NCBI RefSeq assembly: GCF_018449655.1
Contig: NZ_JAAVUX010000004.1
Location: forward strand, 62,001-126,000
Direction: 5' to 3'
Source: Pseudomonas sp. dw_358
GTDB lineage: Bacteria; Pseudomonadota; Gammaproteobacteria; Pseudomonadales; Pseudomonadaceae
DNA length: 64,000 bases
A program made the position numbers and the translations under genes. Of this stretch, positions 26,558 through 38,983 are shown piece after piece; the first letter of the stretch is position 1, and each line of letters opens with the position of its first letter. A model generated the notes under the pieces. It made no database searches. It was given only the letters and a program-made list of their open reading frames with translations, and was not told the DNA's origin.

Positions 26558-26944
26558 GTGAAAAAAGCCGTGAATAGCCAACGACCTGTAAACCTAGACC
26601 TAAGGACCATCAAACTCCCTGTCACTGCTTACACGTCCATTCTCCATCGTATTTCCGGTGTCATCCTCTTCGTGGGCATTGCCATCATGCTTTATGCATT
26701 GGGCAAATCCCTCGGCTCCGAGGACGGCTTCGGCGAGGTGAAGGCGTTTATGACCAGCGCGCTGGTCAAGCTTGTGATCTGGGCCTTGCTCTCAGCCCTG
26801 CTGTATCACATGGTGGCGGGCCTGCGCCACCTGATCATGGACACGGGTGTCGGTGAAACGCTGGAAGGCGGGAAGCTGGGCTCGAAAATCGTCATCGTCG
26901 TTTCTCTGGTGCTGATTGTGCTGGCAGGAGTCTGGATATGGTAA
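26558..26944 (+). CDS. sdhC: Succinate dehydrogenase cytochrome b556 subunit
   Basis: 128 residues, three membrane spans. Conserved residues are at family positions: the N-terminal IKLPVTAYTSILHRISGV with quinone-site Ser27-region and Arg31, and the heme-ligand His84 in YHMVAGLRHLIMD. It anchors SdhAB in the inner membrane and reduces ubiquinone. The start is a GTG at 26558 (MKKAVNSQRPVNLDLRTI); a second GTG four codons later is possible. The gene overlaps sdhD by a few bases. First gene of the long sdh-suc operon. Confidence 0.96.
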   Translation: MKKAVNSQRPVNLDLRTIKLPVTAYTSILHRISGVILFVGIAIMLYALGKSLGSEDGFGEVKAFMTSALVKLVIWALLSALLYHMVAGLRHLIMDTGVGETLEGGKLGSKIVIVVSLVLIVLAGVWIW

Positions 26945-27306
26945 CCAACGTCACGAACCTTTCGCGTTCGGGCCTGTATGACTGGATGGCGCAGCGTGTG
27001 TCGGCGGTCGTTCTCGCGGCTTATTTTCTGTTCCTGATCATTTACCTCGTGGTGCACCCCGGGCTGGAATACGCTCAGTGGCATGCACTGTTCTCCGCCC
27101 TGTGGATGCGTATTTTCAGCCTGTTGGCGCTGGTAGCGCTGGGCGCCCATGCCTGGGTTGGCATGTGGACCATCGCGACCGACTACCTCACGCCCATGGC
27201 GTTCGGCAAGTCGGCCACGGTCATACGTTTCCTGTTCCAGGCGGTATGCGGCATTGCAATGTTCGTGTACTTCGTCTGGGGTGTGCAGATTCTTTGGGGT
27301 ATCTGA
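26938..27306 (+). CDS. sdhD: Succinate dehydrogenase membrane anchor subunit
   Basis: 122 residues with three membrane helices. YDWMAQRVSAVVLAAYFLFL at the front holds the usual R-x-S-A pattern; LGAHAWVGMWTIATDYLTP holds the heme/quinone region (His about 67). The start ATG at 26938 overlaps the end of sdhC, showing translational coupling. It forms the membrane dimer with SdhC. SdhA follows after 3 bases. Confidence 0.96.
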   Translation: MVTNVTNLSRSGLYDWMAQRVSAVVLAAYFLFLIIYLVVHPGLEYAQWHALFSALWMRIFSLLALVALGAHAWVGMWTIATDYLTPMAFGKSATVIRFLFQAVCGIAMFVYFVWGVQILWGI

Positions 27307-27309
27307 TTC

Positions 27310-29079
27310 ATGGCAATTAATTCGATGACTTTCGACGCCATCATCATTGGTGGTGGCGGTGCTGGCATGCGCGCTGCGCTGCAGCTGGCTCAAGGCGGTC
27401 ACAAGACCGCCGTGGTAACCAAGGTTTTCCCGACCCGTTCACACACCGTGTCGGCCCAGGGCGGCATCACTTGCGCCATCGCGTCGGCCGACCCGAACGA
27501 TGACTGGCGCTGGCACATGTACGACACCGTCAAGGGCTCCGACTACATCGGTGACCAGGACGCTATCGAGTACATGTGTTCCGTCGGCCCGGAAGCCGTG
27601 TTCGAGCTCGAGCACATGGGGCTGCCGTTCTCCCGTACCGAGCAGGGCCGCATCTACCAGCGTCCGTTCGGTGGCCAGTCCAAGGACTTCGGCAAGGGCG
27701 GCCAGGCGGCACGTACCTGCGCGGCGGCTGACCGTACTGGCCATGCGCTGCTGCACACTTTGTACCAGGCCAACCTGAAAGCCGGCACTGTATTCCTCAA
27801 TGAATACTACGCAGTCGATCTGGTGAAAAACCAGGACGGCGCCATTGTCGGCGTGATTGCCATCTGCATCGAAACCGGCGAGACCTCGTACATCCGCGCC
27901 AACGCGACGGTACTGGCCACCGGCGGCGCGGGCCGTATCTATTCGTCCACCACCAACGCCCTGATCAACACCGGTGACGGCGTCGGCATGGCCTTGCGGG
28001 CTGGCGTGCCGGTACAGGACATCGAGATGTGGCAGTTCCACCCGACCGGCATCGCCGGCGCAGGTGTACTGGTCACCGAAGGTTGCCGCGGTGAAGGTGG
28101 CTACCTGATCAACAAGCACGGTGAGCGTTTCATGGAGCGCTATGCGCCCAACGCCAAAGACCTCGCCGGTCGCGACGTGGTCGCACGCTCGATGGTCAAA
28201 GAGATCATTGCCGGCAACGGCTGTGGTCCGGATGGCGACCACGTGATGCTCAAGCTCGACCACCTTGGTGAAGAAGTCCTGCACAGCCGCCTGCCAGGCA
28301 TCATGGAGCTGTCCAAGACCTTTGCCCACGTCGATCCCGCCGTTGCGCCGATCCCGGTCGTCCCTACCTGCCACTACATGATGGGCGGCGTGGCCACCAA
28401 TATTCACGGCCAGGCCATGACCCAGGATGCCAACGGCAACGACGTCATCATCCCGGGCCTGTTTGCGGTTGGCGAAGTGGCGTGCGTATCGGTGCACGGT
28501 GCGAACCGTCTGGGCGGCAACTCGCTGCTCGATCTGGTGGTGTTCGGTCGCGCGGCCGGTCTGCATCTGGAGAAAGCACTGAGCGAAGGCATCGACTACC
28601 GTCGTGCCAGCGATACCGACCTGGAGGTGGCCCTGGCCCGTCTGGACGGCCTCAACGCCCGCACCACGGGTGAAGACGTTGCCTCCTTGCGCAAAGAGCT
28701 GCAAAGCTGCATGCAGAATTACTTCGGTGTATTCCGCACCGGCGAGTACATGCAGAAGGGTATCGCTCAACTGGCGACCCTGCGCGAGCGTATCGCCAGC
28801 GTCAAGATCAACGACAAGAGCCAGGCCTTCAACACGGCTCGTATCGAAGCGCTTGAGCTGCAGAACCTGCTGGAAGTGGCCGAAGCCACCGCGATTGCCG
28901 CCGAGCATCGCAAGGAGTCCCGCGGTGCTCACGCCCGTGAAGACTTCGAAGACCGTGACGACGAGAACTGGCTGTGCCACACCCTGTACTTCCCGGGTGA
29001 AAAACGCGTGGCCAAGCGTGCCGTGAACTTCTCGCCGAAGACAGTTCCGACGTTCCAACCCATGATCCGGACTTACTGA
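27310..29079 (+). CDS. sdhA: Succinate dehydrogenase flavoprotein subunit
   Basis: 589 residues. FAD-binding [20 protein letters not shown] at the N-terminus; the covalent flavin ligand is His45 in [11 protein letters not shown], as in E. coli. The substrate region [20 protein letters not shown] and the [19 protein letters not shown] helix follow. It oxidises succinate to fumarate. The order sdhCDAB and the spacing (3 bases behind sdhD, 11 before sdhB) are those of the known operon. Confidence 0.98.
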   Translation: MAINSMTFDAIIIGGGGAGMRAALQLAQGGHKTAVVTKVFPTRSHTVSAQGGITCAIASADPNDDWRWHMYDTVKGSDYIGDQDAIEYMCSVGPEAVFELEHMGLPFSRTEQGRIYQRPFGGQSKDFGKGGQAARTCAAADRTGHALLHTLYQANLKAGTVFLNEYYAVDLVKNQDGAIVGVIAICIETGETSYIRANATVLATGGAGRIYSSTTNALINTGDGVGMALRAGVPVQDIEMWQFHPTGIAGAGVLVTEGCRGEGGYLINKHGERFMERYAPNAKDLAGRDVVARSMVKEIIAGNGCGPDGDHVMLKLDHLGEEVLHSRLPGIMELSKTFAHVDPAVAPIPVVPTCHYMMGGVATNIHGQAMTQDANGNDVIIPGLFAVGEVACVSVHGANRLGGNSLLDLVVFGRAAGLHLEKALSEGIDYRRASDTDLEVALARLDGLNARTTGEDVASLRKELQSCMQNYFGVFRTGEYMQKGIAQLATLRERIASVKINDKSQAFNTARIEALELQNLLEVAEATAIAAEHRKESRGAHAREDFEDRDDENWLCHTLYFPGEKRVAKRAVNFSPKTVPTFQPMIRTY

Positions 29080-29090
29080 GGGTGGCCGCC

Positions 29091-29795
29091 ATGTTGCAAG
29101 TCAGTGTTTACCGCTACAACCCCGACCAGGACAGCGCACCGAAGATGGTCGACTTCCAGGTCGACACCGGTGGCAAGGACGTCATGGTGCTGGACGTATT
29201 GGCCCTGATCAAGGAACAAGACGAAGGCTTCTCCTACCGTCGCTCGTGCCGTGAAGGCGTGTGCGGTTCCGACGGCATGAACATCAACGGCAAGAACGGC
29301 CTGGCGTGCATCACGCCGCTGTCGGCCGTGGTCAAGAACAACAAACTGGTGCTGCGCCCTTTGCCGGGTTTGCCAGTGATTCGTGACCTGGTTGTCGATA
29401 TGAGCATCTTCTATAAGCAGTACGAGAAGGTGAAGCCGTTCCTGTTGAACAATACGCCTGCGCCGGCTATCGAACGCCTGCAGAGCCCGGAAGAACGGGA
29501 AAAGCTGGACGGTCTGTACGAGTGCATCCTGTGCGCTTGCTGCTCGACCTCCTGTCCTTCGTTCTGGTGGAACCCGGACAAGTTCCTGGGCCCCGCCGCT
29601 CTGCTGCAGGCTTATCGGTTCCTGGCCGACAGCCGTGACACCCAGACCAATGAGCGTCTGGCGTCGCTGGATGACCCCTTCAGCGTGTTCCGCTGCCGCG
29701 GGATCATGAACTGCGTGAACGTTTGCCCCAAGGGTCTGAACCCGACCAAGGCAATCGGCCACGTACGTAACATGCTGCTGTCCAGCGGTACCTGA
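29091..29795 (+). CDS. sdhB: Succinate dehydrogenase iron-sulfur subunit
   Basis: 234 residues. The 2Fe-2S ligands are in SCREGVCGSDGMNINGKNGLAC, the 4Fe-4S in CILCACCSTSCPSFWWN and the 3Fe-4S in CRGIMNCVNVCPKGLNPTKA, all complete. The start at 29091 (MLQVSVYRYNPDQD) is the normal one. It passes electrons from SdhA to the quinone site in SdhCD. After it comes a 268-base gap before sucA, within which I see no gene. Confidence 0.97.
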   Translation: MLQVSVYRYNPDQDSAPKMVDFQVDTGGKDVMVLDVLALIKEQDEGFSYRRSCREGVCGSDGMNINGKNGLACITPLSAVVKNNKLVLRPLPGLPVIRDLVVDMSIFYKQYEKVKPFLLNNTPAPAIERLQSPEEREKLDGLYECILCACCSTSCPSFWWNPDKFLGPAALLQAYRFLADSRDTQTNERLASLDDPFSVFRCRGIMNCVNVCPKGLNPTKAIGHVRNMLLSSGT

Positions 29796-30063
29796 TACAG
29801 CTTTAGTGCTTTAGCGTAGAAACACCTGTTGTACCGCAAGCCGCCAGGCGCTGGCATCGATGCCAGTGCCTTGGTGATAACCCGAGCAGGGGTCCTGTGA
29901 CCTTTGCTTTTATCTTGTAGTAATGAGACCAGCAGGGGCATCCGGGCTGGTACCCGGACTGTCTGTACGATGGCGAACGACCTGGAGATTGGCGGCTTGC
30001 AAGCTGCCCGGGCCATTCTGTCACGCGCGCGGATGGTGGGCCCCTAACCGAGGGTGACCAAGC

Positions 30064-32895
30064 ATGCAAGAAAGCGTGATGCAGCGCATGTGGAACAGCG
30101 CCTACCTTTCAGGTGGTAACGCTGCCTATGTGGAAGAGCTCTATGAGCTTTACCTGCACGACCCTAACGCTGTGCCAGAAGAATGGCGCACCTACTTTCA
30201 GAAGCTGCCCGCCGATGGGAGCTCTGCCACCGACGTTTCGCACTCCACTATTCGTGATCATTTCGTGCTGCTGGCGAAAAACCAGCGCCGTGCGCAACCG
30301 GTTTCTGCCGGCAGCGTGAGCAGCGAGCATGAAAAGAAGCAAGTTGGAGTGTTGCGACTGATTCAGGCCTTCCGGATGCGCGGCCACCAAGCGGCCCAGC
30401 TGGACCCGCTGGGACTTTGGAAGCGACCGGTTCCGGCCGACCTGTCAATCACCCAGTACGGCATGACCAATGCCGATCTGGATACGACCTTCCGTGCCGG
30501 CGACCTGTTCATCGGCAAGGAGGAGGCGAGCCTACGCGAAATTCTCGACGCCTTGCAGCAGACATATTGCCGCACCATTGGCTCGGAGTTCACCCACATC
30601 ACCGATTCCGAGCAACGCAGCTGGTTCCAGCAGCGTCTGGAAAGCGTGCGTGGCCGTCCCTCGCTGTCCGCCGAGACGAAGAGCCATGTGCTCGAGCGCG
30701 TTACCGCCGCCGAGGGCCTGGAAAAATACCTGGGCACCAAGTACCCGGGCACCAAGCGCTTCGGTCTGGAAGGGGGAGAGAGCCTGATTCCGATGCTCGA
30801 CGAGATCATCCAGCGTTCCGGCTCGTACGGCACCAAGGAAATCGTCATCGGCATGGCCCACCGTGGCCGCCTCAACGTGCTGGTCAACACCTTCGGCAAG
30901 AGCCCGCGCGAGCTGTTCGACGAGTTTGAAGGCAAGAAGAAGGTCGAGCTGGGTTCCGGTGACGTCAAATACCACCAGGGCTTCTCCTCGAACGTGATGA
31001 CCACAGGTGGCGAAGTGCACCTGGCCATGGCGTTCAACCCGTCTCACCTGGAAATCGTTTCGCCCGTGGTGGAAGGTTCCGTGCGCGCCCGTCAGGACCG
31101 TCGCAACGACGCGGTCGGCGACAAGGTGCTGCCGATCAACATCCACGGCGACGCCGCGTTCGCCGGCCAGGGTGTGGTGCTGGAAACCTTCCAGATGTCC
31201 CAGACCCGCGGTTTCAAGACCGGCGGCACGATCCATATCGTGATCAACAACCAGGTCGGCTTCACCATCAGCAACCCACGTGACGCGCGCTCCACCGAGT
31301 ACGCCACCGACGTGGCGAAGATGATCCAGGCGCCGATCCTGCACGTGAACGGCGATGATCCGGAAGCCGTGGTGTTCGTTACCCAGCTGGCCATCGACTA
31401 TCGGATGCAGTTCAAGCGCGACATCGTCGTCGATCTGGTCTGCTACCGTCGTCGCGGCCACAACGAGGCCGACGAGCCGAGCGGCACCCAGCCGCTGATG
31501 TACCAGCAGATCGCCAAGCAGCGCACCACCCGCGAATTGTACGCCGAAAGCCTGATCAAGGCCGGCGCGCTGGACGAAGCCGGGGTGCAGGCGCAGGTCG
31601 ACGAGTACCGCAACGCCCTGGACAACGGCCTTCACGTGGTCAAGAGCCTGGTCAAGGAGCCGAACAAGGAATTGTTCGTAGACTGGCGTCCGTATCTGGG
31701 TCATGCCTGGACGGCGCGTCACGACACCAGCTTCGACCTCAAGACCCTGCAGGAACTGTCGGCCAAGTTGCTGGACGTGCCAGAAGGCTTCGTGGTGCAG
31801 CGTCAGGTCTCGAAGATCTACGAAGACCGGCAGAAAATGCAGGCCGGTGGCTTGCCGATCAACTGGGGCTACGCCGAAACCATGGCCTACGGGACCTTGC
31901 TGTTCGAGGGCCACCCGATCCGCATGACCGGCCAGGACATCGGCCGCGGTACCTTCTCGCACCGCCATGCGGTGTTGCACAACCAGAAGGATGCCGAGAC
32001 CTACGTTCCGCTGCAGAACCTGTTCGACGGCCAGCCACGTTTCGACCTGTATGACTCGTTCCTGTCCGAAGAAGCGGTGCTGGCGTTCGAATACGGCTAC
32101 TCCACCACCTCGCCCAACGCGCTGGTGATCTGGGAAGCCCAGTTCGGCGACTTCGCCAACGGTGCGCAAGTGGTGATCGACCAGTTCATTACCAGCGGCG
32201 AGCACAAGTGGGGCCGTCTGTGCGGTTTGACCATGCTGCTGCCCCACGGTTATGAAGGGCAGGGGCCGGAGCACTCCTCCGCGCGCCTGGAGCGTTACCT
32301 GCAACTGTGCGCCGAGCACAACATTCAGGTCTGCGTACCCACCACCCCGGCACAGATCTACCATCTGCTGCGCCGTCAGGTGATTCGCCCGCTGCGCAAG
32401 CCGCTGGTGGTGCTCACGCCTAAATCGCTGCTGCGCCACAAGCTGGCTGTTTCGACCCTCGAAGACCTGGCCCATGGTTCGTTCCAGACCGTGATTCCGG
32501 AAGTCGATACCCTCGACGCCGCCAAGGTGACTCGCCTGGTGCTGTGCAGCGGCAAGGTGTACTACGACCTGCTGGAGAAGCGCCGCAGCGAAGGTCGCGA
32601 TGACATCGCCATCGTGCGCATCGAGCAACTGTATCCGTTCCCGGAAGACGACTTGATGGAGGCCATTGCGCCTTACACCCATCTTGAAAACGTGGCCTGG
32701 TGTCAGGAAGAGCCGATGAACCAGGGCGCCTGGTACAGCAGCCAGCACCACCTGCGTCGCAGCATCGGCAACCACAAGCGTGGGCTGGGCCTGGAATACG
32801 CCGGTCGCGATGCGTCGGCAGCGCCGGCCTGCGGTTACGCTTCGATGCACGCCGAGCAGCAGGAAAAACTGCTCAACGATGCTTTCACTGTCTAA
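30064..32895 (+). CDS. sucA: 2-oxoglutarate dehydrogenase E1 component
   Basis: 943 residues, standard length for E1o. The N-terminus (MQESVMQRMWNSAYLSGGNA) has the E2-binding helix, the TPP domain shows GMAHRGRLNVLVN, HGDAAFAGQGVVLETFQMSQ and IHIVINNQVGFTISNP, and the C-terminal half carries GQDIGRGTFSHRHAVLHNQ and LLPHGYEGQGPEHSSARLER. It decarboxylates 2-oxoglutarate onto TPP and transfers succinyl to the lipoyl group of SucB. It is separated from sdhB by 268 bases but has the same orientation; an additional promoter may exist there. Confidence 0.98.
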   Translation: MQESVMQRMWNSAYLSGGNAAYVEELYELYLHDPNAVPEEWRTYFQKLPADGSSATDVSHSTIRDHFVLLAKNQRRAQPVSAGSVSSEHEKKQVGVLRLIQAFRMRGHQAAQLDPLGLWKRPVPADLSITQYGMTNADLDTTFRAGDLFIGKEEASLREILDALQQTYCRTIGSEFTHITDSEQRSWFQQRLESVRGRPSLSAETKSHVLERVTAAEGLEKYLGTKYPGTKRFGLEGGESLIPMLDEIIQRSGSYGTKEIVIGMAHRGRLNVLVNTFGKSPRELFDEFEGKKKVELGSGDVKYHQGFSSNVMTTGGEVHLAMAFNPSHLEIVSPVVEGSVRARQDRRNDAVGDKVLPINIHGDAAFAGQGVVLETFQMSQTRGFKTGGTIHIVINNQVGFTISNPRDARSTEYATDVAKMIQAPILHVNGDDPEAVVFVTQLAIDYRMQFKRDIVVDLVCYRRRGHNEADEPSGTQPLMYQQIAKQRTTRELYAESLIKAGALDEAGVQAQVDEYRNALDNGLHVVKSLVKEPNKELFVDWRPYLGHAWTARHDTSFDLKTLQELSAKLLDVPEGFVVQRQVSKIYEDRQKMQAGGLPINWGYAETMAYGTLLFEGHPIRMTGQDIGRGTFSHRHAVLHNQKDAETYVPLQNLFDGQPRFDLYDSFLSEEAVLAFEYGYSTTSPNALVIWEAQFGDFANGAQVVIDQFITSGEHKWGRLCGLTMLLPHGYEGQGPEHSSARLERYLQLCAEHNIQVCVPTTPAQIYHLLRRQVIRPLRKPLVVLTPKSLLRHKLAVSTLEDLAHGSFQTVIPEVDTLDAAKVTRLVLCSGKVYYDLLEKRRSEGRDDIAIVRIEQLYPFPEDDLMEAIAPYTHLENVAWCQEEPMNQGAWYSSQHHLRRSIGNHKRGLGLEYAGRDASAAPACGYASMHAEQQEKLLNDAFTV

Positions 32896-32937
32896 TGCCA
32901 TCGGGCACAAGAAACCGAATTTAAGGAACCACTGATA

Positions 32938-34161
32938 ATGGCTATCGAGATCAAAGCCCCTACCTTCCCGGAATCGGTTGCCGATGGCACCGTTGCCACC
33001 TGGCACAAGAAGCCGGGCGAAGCGGTCAAGCGTGACGACCTGATCGTCGACATCGAGACCGACAAGGTAGTGCTGGAAGTACTGGCCACGGCTGATGGCG
33101 TATTGGGTGCCATCGTCAAGAACGAAGGCGACACCGTTCTGTCCGACGAAGTTCTGGGTTCCATCGAAGCCGGCGGCGCTGCTGCCGCACCGGCTGCGGC
33201 ACCTGCCGCCAGTGCAGCACCAGCACCTGCTGCTGCCCCGGCTGCCGCCTCCGCTGAAGAAGACGCCAATGGCCCGGCGGCTCGCCGCCTGGCTGAAGAA
33301 AACGGCATCAACCTGGCCAACGTCAAGGGCACTGGCAAAGACGGCCGCGTGACCAAGGAAGACGTGGTTGCCGCCATCGAAGCCAAGAAGTCCGCGCCGG
33401 CGGCTGCCAAGCCTGCCGCACCGGCCGCTGCCGCGCCGGTGGTCACTGCCCCGGGCGACCGGACCGAGAAGCGCGTGCCGATGACCCGCCTGCGTGCCAA
33501 AGTGGCCGAGCGTCTGGTCGAAGCCCAGTCGAACATGGCCATGCTGACCACGTTCAACGAAGTCGACCTGACCGAAGTCATGGCACTGCGTTCGAAATAC
33601 AAGGACCTGTTCGAAAAATCCCACAACGGGGTTCGTCTGGGCTTCATGTCGTTCTTCGTCAAGGCTGCCACCGAAGCGCTGAAACGCTTCCCGGCGGTCA
33701 ACGCGTCGATCGACGGTGCCGACATCGTCTACCACGGCTACGCCGACATCGGTGTCGCAGTGTCCAGCGACCGCGGCCTGGTGGTTCCAGTCCTGCGCAA
33801 CGCCGAATCCATGAGCCTGGCTGAAATCGAAGGCGGCATCGCCACCTTCGGCAAGAAGGCCCGTGACGGCAAGCTGTCCATGGACGACATGACCGGTGGT
33901 ACCTTTACCATCACCAACGGTGGTACCTTCGGTTCCATGCTGTCGACCCCGATCGTGAACCCGCCACAAGCGGCCATCCTGGGCATGCACAACATCATCC
34001 AGCGTCCCGTGGCGCTCAATGGGCAAGTGGTCATTCGCCCGATGATGTACCTGGCACTGTCCTACGATCACCGCCTGATCGATGGCAAGGAAGCGGTAAC
34101 CTTCCTGGTGACCATCAAGAACCTGCTGGAAGACCCGGCGCGTCTCTTGCTCGACATCTGA
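32938..34161 (+). CDS. sucB: Dihydrolipoyllysine succinyltransferase (E2 of OGDH)
   Basis: 407 residues. The lipoyl domain starts [20 protein letters not shown], with the lipoylated Lys43 in [11 protein letters not shown]. An Ala/Pro-rich hinge covers about residues 80-105, then comes the E1/E3-binding domain ([20 protein letters not shown]), and a second Ala/Pro linker. The catalytic core ends with His378 and Asp382 in [12 protein letters not shown]. It forms the core of the complex with SucA and LpdG, whose genes flank it. The last bases are followed by a strong 14-bp inverted repeat before lpdG. Confidence 0.98.
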   Translation: MAIEIKAPTFPESVADGTVATWHKKPGEAVKRDDLIVDIETDKVVLEVLATADGVLGAIVKNEGDTVLSDEVLGSIEAGGAAAAPAAAPAASAAPAPAAAPAAASAEEDANGPAARRLAEENGINLANVKGTGKDGRVTKEDVVAAIEAKKSAPAAAKPAAPAAAAPVVTAPGDRTEKRVPMTRLRAKVAERLVEAQSNMAMLTTFNEVDLTEVMALRSKYKDLFEKSHNGVRLGFMSFFVKAATEALKRFPAVNASIDGADIVYHGYADIGVAVSSDRGLVVPVLRNAESMSLAEIEGGIATFGKKARDGKLSMDDMTGGTFTITNGGTFGSMLSTPIVNPPQAAILGMHNIIQRPVALNGQVVIRPMMYLALSYDHRLIDGKEAVTFLVTIKNLLEDPARLLLDI

Positions 34162-34187
34162 ATTAGGCGCAGCTGACCGCTGCGGGC

Positions 34188-34226
34188 GGCAAGCGGCAGG
34201 CTCTCACCGAGCGCCTGCCGCTTGCC
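34188..34226. repeat. 14-bp perfect inverted repeat between sucB and lpdG
   Basis: GGCAAGCGGCAGGC (34188-34201) and GCCTGCCGCTTGCC (34213-34226) around an 11-base loop. It is not followed by a T-run. Nearby CTCGAAGCTCGAAGCT is a short tandem repeat. In RNA it would be a very stable hairpin that could trim or protect mRNA and set the ratio of SucAB to LpdG. It may be a REP-type element. Confidence 0.7.
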
Positions 34227-34261
34227 CTCGCCGCTAACGGCTCGAAGCTCGAAGCTAATAG

Positions 34262-35710
<1,449 letters not shown>

Positions 35711-35921
35711 GCAAACAATAAGAAACCACGGCACTCCGCCCGTCGCAGCCACACGCCTGCCGCGGAACGAGCGCCGGACTCAACCTCGTGCAGCACGGTG
35801 TGGCCTTGGTCAAGGCTCGCACTGCAAGCGCGATCAGCAGTCACAGGTGGTGCGGCCCTCCCTGCCCAGGCAGCCGAGAGCAGCGCCGAAAGCGCAGTAC
35901 CTAACGAAGACGGTAAAAAGC

Positions 35922-37087
35922 ATGAATCTTCACGAGTATCAGGGTAAGCAGCTGTTTGCTGAATACGGCCTGCCAGTTTCCCAGGGTTTCGCAGTCGACA
36001 CCCCGGAAGAAGCTGCAGCAGCCTGCGACAAGATCGGCGGCACCGAATGGGTCGTCAAGGCTCAGGTTCACGCGGGTGGTCGCGGTAAAGCCGGCGGCGT
36101 CAAGCTGGTCCGCTCCAAGGAAGACGCCAAGGCCTTCGCCCAACAGTGGCTGGGCAAGCGTCTGGTGACTTACCAGACTGACGCCAACGGTCAGCCTGTC
36201 ACCAAGATCCTGGTTGAATCGTGCACCGACATCGCCAAAGAGCTGTACCTGGGCGCCGTCGTTGACCGTTCGAGCCGCCGTATCGTGTTCATGGCCTCCA
36301 CCGAAGGTGGCGTGGACATCGAGAAGATCGCTCACGACACTCCTGAAAAGATTCTGAAAGCAACCATCGACCCACTGGTTGGCGCTCAGCCATTCCAGGG
36401 CCGTGACCTGGCTTTCCAACTGGGTCTTGAAGGCAAGCAAGTGGCTCAGTTTGCGAAAATCTTCGTCGGCCTGGCCAAGCTGTTCAAGGACCATGACCTG
36501 GCCCTGCTGGAAGTCAACCCGCTGGTGATCAAGGCGGACGGCGACCTGCACTGCCTGGACGCGAAGATCAACATCGACGCCAACGCCATGTACCGTCAGC
36601 CCAAGCTGAAGACCTTCCACGACCCGTCCCAGGACGATGCGCGCGAAGCCCATGCGGCCAAGTTCGAACTGAACTACGTGGCCCTTGAGGGCAACATCGG
36701 CTGCATGGTCAATGGTGCCGGTCTGGCCATGGGTACCATGGACATCGTCAACCTGCATGGTGGCAAGCCAGCCAACTTCCTCGACGTGGGCGGTGGTGCC
36801 ACCAAGGAGCGCGTGACCGAAGCGTTCAAGATCATTCTGTCCGACAGCAATGTCGCGGCCGTGCTGGTCAACATCTTCGGCGGCATCGTTCGTTGCGACA
36901 TGATTGCCGAAGGCATCATTGGCGCCGTGAAAGAAGTCGGCGTGAAAATCCCGGTGGTTGTGCGCCTTGAAGGCAACAACGCTGACCTGGGCGCCAAAGT
37001 ACTGGCAGAAAGCGGTCTGAACATCATCGCGGCCACCAGCCTGACCGACGCTGCTCAACAAGTCGTTAAAGCTGCGGAGGGCAAGTA

Positions 37088-37088
<1 letters not shown>
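35922..37088 (+). CDS. sucC: Succinyl-CoA synthetase beta subunit
   Basis: 388 residues with an ATP-grasp N-terminus. It starts [20 protein letters not shown], carries [20 protein letters not shown], and ends in the CoA-ligase domain with [20 protein letters not shown] and [11 protein letters not shown]. The start at 35922 is the conserved one; in-frame codons further upstream belong to the 211-base gap after lpdG. It forms an alpha/beta enzyme with SucD that makes ATP or GTP from succinyl-CoA. The sucC stop overlaps the sucD ATG by one base. Confidence 0.98.
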
Positions 37089-37975
<887 letters not shown>

Positions 37976-38000
37976 GCCTGGCTTGATTGAGTGGTAAAGC

Positions 38001-38030
38001 AAAGGCTGCCTTCGGGCGGCCTTTGTTGTT
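38001..38030 (+). terminator. Terminator of the sdh-suc operon
   Basis: Stem AAAGGCTGCC and GGCGGCCTTT (one G-U pair) around TTCG, followed by a T-rich run GTTGTTTC. It is 25 bases after the sucD stop. Confidence 0.85.
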
Positions 38031-38059
38031 TCAGCGATATGCGCAATGTCGTCCGACCG

Positions 38060-38098
38060 CATCGCGGACTCCTGCACCCGCCGTAGGAGCCCGCGATG
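38060..38098. repeat. REP-like hairpin between sucD and the acetyltransferase gene
   Basis: CATCGCGG pairs with CCGCGATG and CTCCT with AGGAG across a 12-base loop. It lies between convergent genes. It resembles the REP stems elsewhere in the window. Confidence 0.6.
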
Positions 38099-38111
38099 GT
38101 GGTAACGCTCT

Positions 38112-38669
38112 CTATCGGTTGCGTAGTCGCCACTCCTCGCGCGTCATCTCCCAGATCTCTTCCACCAACTGCCCGCAGACAAACTCATCAGGCCGGCTGT
38201 CGACCATGCGCATGCCCTCACGGGTGCTCAGGCGCCGAGAGGCTTCGTTGACCGCGGCCTTGGCCACGCGCAGGCTCGGTTGCCCAAGGGTTTCGAACCA
38301 GAAACGGGTGACCACCGCGCATGCCTCGCTCATCAGGCCCTGGCCCTGCCAGGGCGGGGCAATCCAGAAGCCGCGTTGATTGTCGGGCTCATCCATCACG
38401 CAGATCACCCCGATCATGAGCTCGGGGTTGGCACGCAGGCGCAAGGTCCAGTGCCATTCCTCCCCATCGGCCATGGCGGGCAACGCATCCTCGCGAATGT
38501 GACGCAAGGCTTCACCCTCGGGGTAGGGCCAGGGGACCAGGTGGGTGAGGTAGCGCACGACTTCCCAATCATTGAACAACGCCTGGTAGCGGTCGGCGTC
38601 GGCGACGCACAGCGGCTCGAGGATCAGGCGTCGGGTGCAGAGTACCGGCGTGGGGATCAAATCTGACAT
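38112..38669 (-). CDS. GNAT-family N-acetyltransferase (RimJ/RimL-like)
   Basis: 185 residues. It begins LCTRRLILEPLCVADADRYQ, the usual first strand of RimJ-like acetyltransferases, and has RGFWIAPPWQGQGLMSEACA as the acetyl-CoA loop (motif A, normally Q/RxxGxG/A). It should transfer an acetyl group to a protein N-terminus, antibiotic or small amine; the substrate is unknown. I take ATG 38669 (MSDLIPTP) rather than an in-frame codon upstream at 38747, as homology starts at residue 8 and a purine-rich site precedes it. Divergent from brnQ. Confidence 0.88.
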   Translation of the reverse strand: MSDLIPTPVLCTRRLILEPLCVADADRYQALFNDWEVVRYLTHLVPWPYPEGEALRHIREDALPAMADGEEWHWTLRLRANPELMIGVICVMDEPDNQRGFWIAPPWQGQGLMSEACAVVTRFWFETLGQPSLRVAKAAVNEASRRLSTREGMRMVDSRPDEFVCGQLVEEIWEMTREEWRLRNR

Positions 38670-38983
38670 GGCGTCTTTTTCTCTTTCTTGGCAAGTGACG
38701 ATATTTTGCGTGCCCAGTCTGTTTATTGTCTGTCGGACGTTTCCCAAATTGCGGGCTCACGGACAAGCAAGATTTGTCTGATATCGGTGCGTTCCATCGG
38801 CTGACAGCCCTGAAAAGGTGCGTTTCGTCGCCTATTTCGTTACTCTGGCGCCGCTTTGCGTTCGCCGCCCTCACAAAGGGCCGACGCGCGTCGAAGGCCT
38901 GCCTCCATCAAGGCCGGTGACATTTCCCTCACCCCTCGGGAAATCCTCTCTAAATTACGATTTGAACGTGTGGTTTCCTTCTG
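38670..38983. other. Divergent intergenic region before brnQ
   Basis: About 310 bases. It should contain both promoters. I see no gene, no clear terminator and no promoter that I would defend. A GC-rich segment around 38880-38940 lies just ahead of brnQ. brnQ's own ribosome site is weak. Confidence 0.4.

Noticed and set aside
27439..29058. A 539-codon minus-strand frame opposite sdhA
   Set aside because: Antisense shadow of sdhA, whose active-site residues are all conserved on the plus strand.
30532..34071. An 1179-codon minus-strand frame opposite sucA and sucB
   Set aside because: Antisense shadow of two well-identified genes; it runs across the intergenic gap without any gene-like start or domain.
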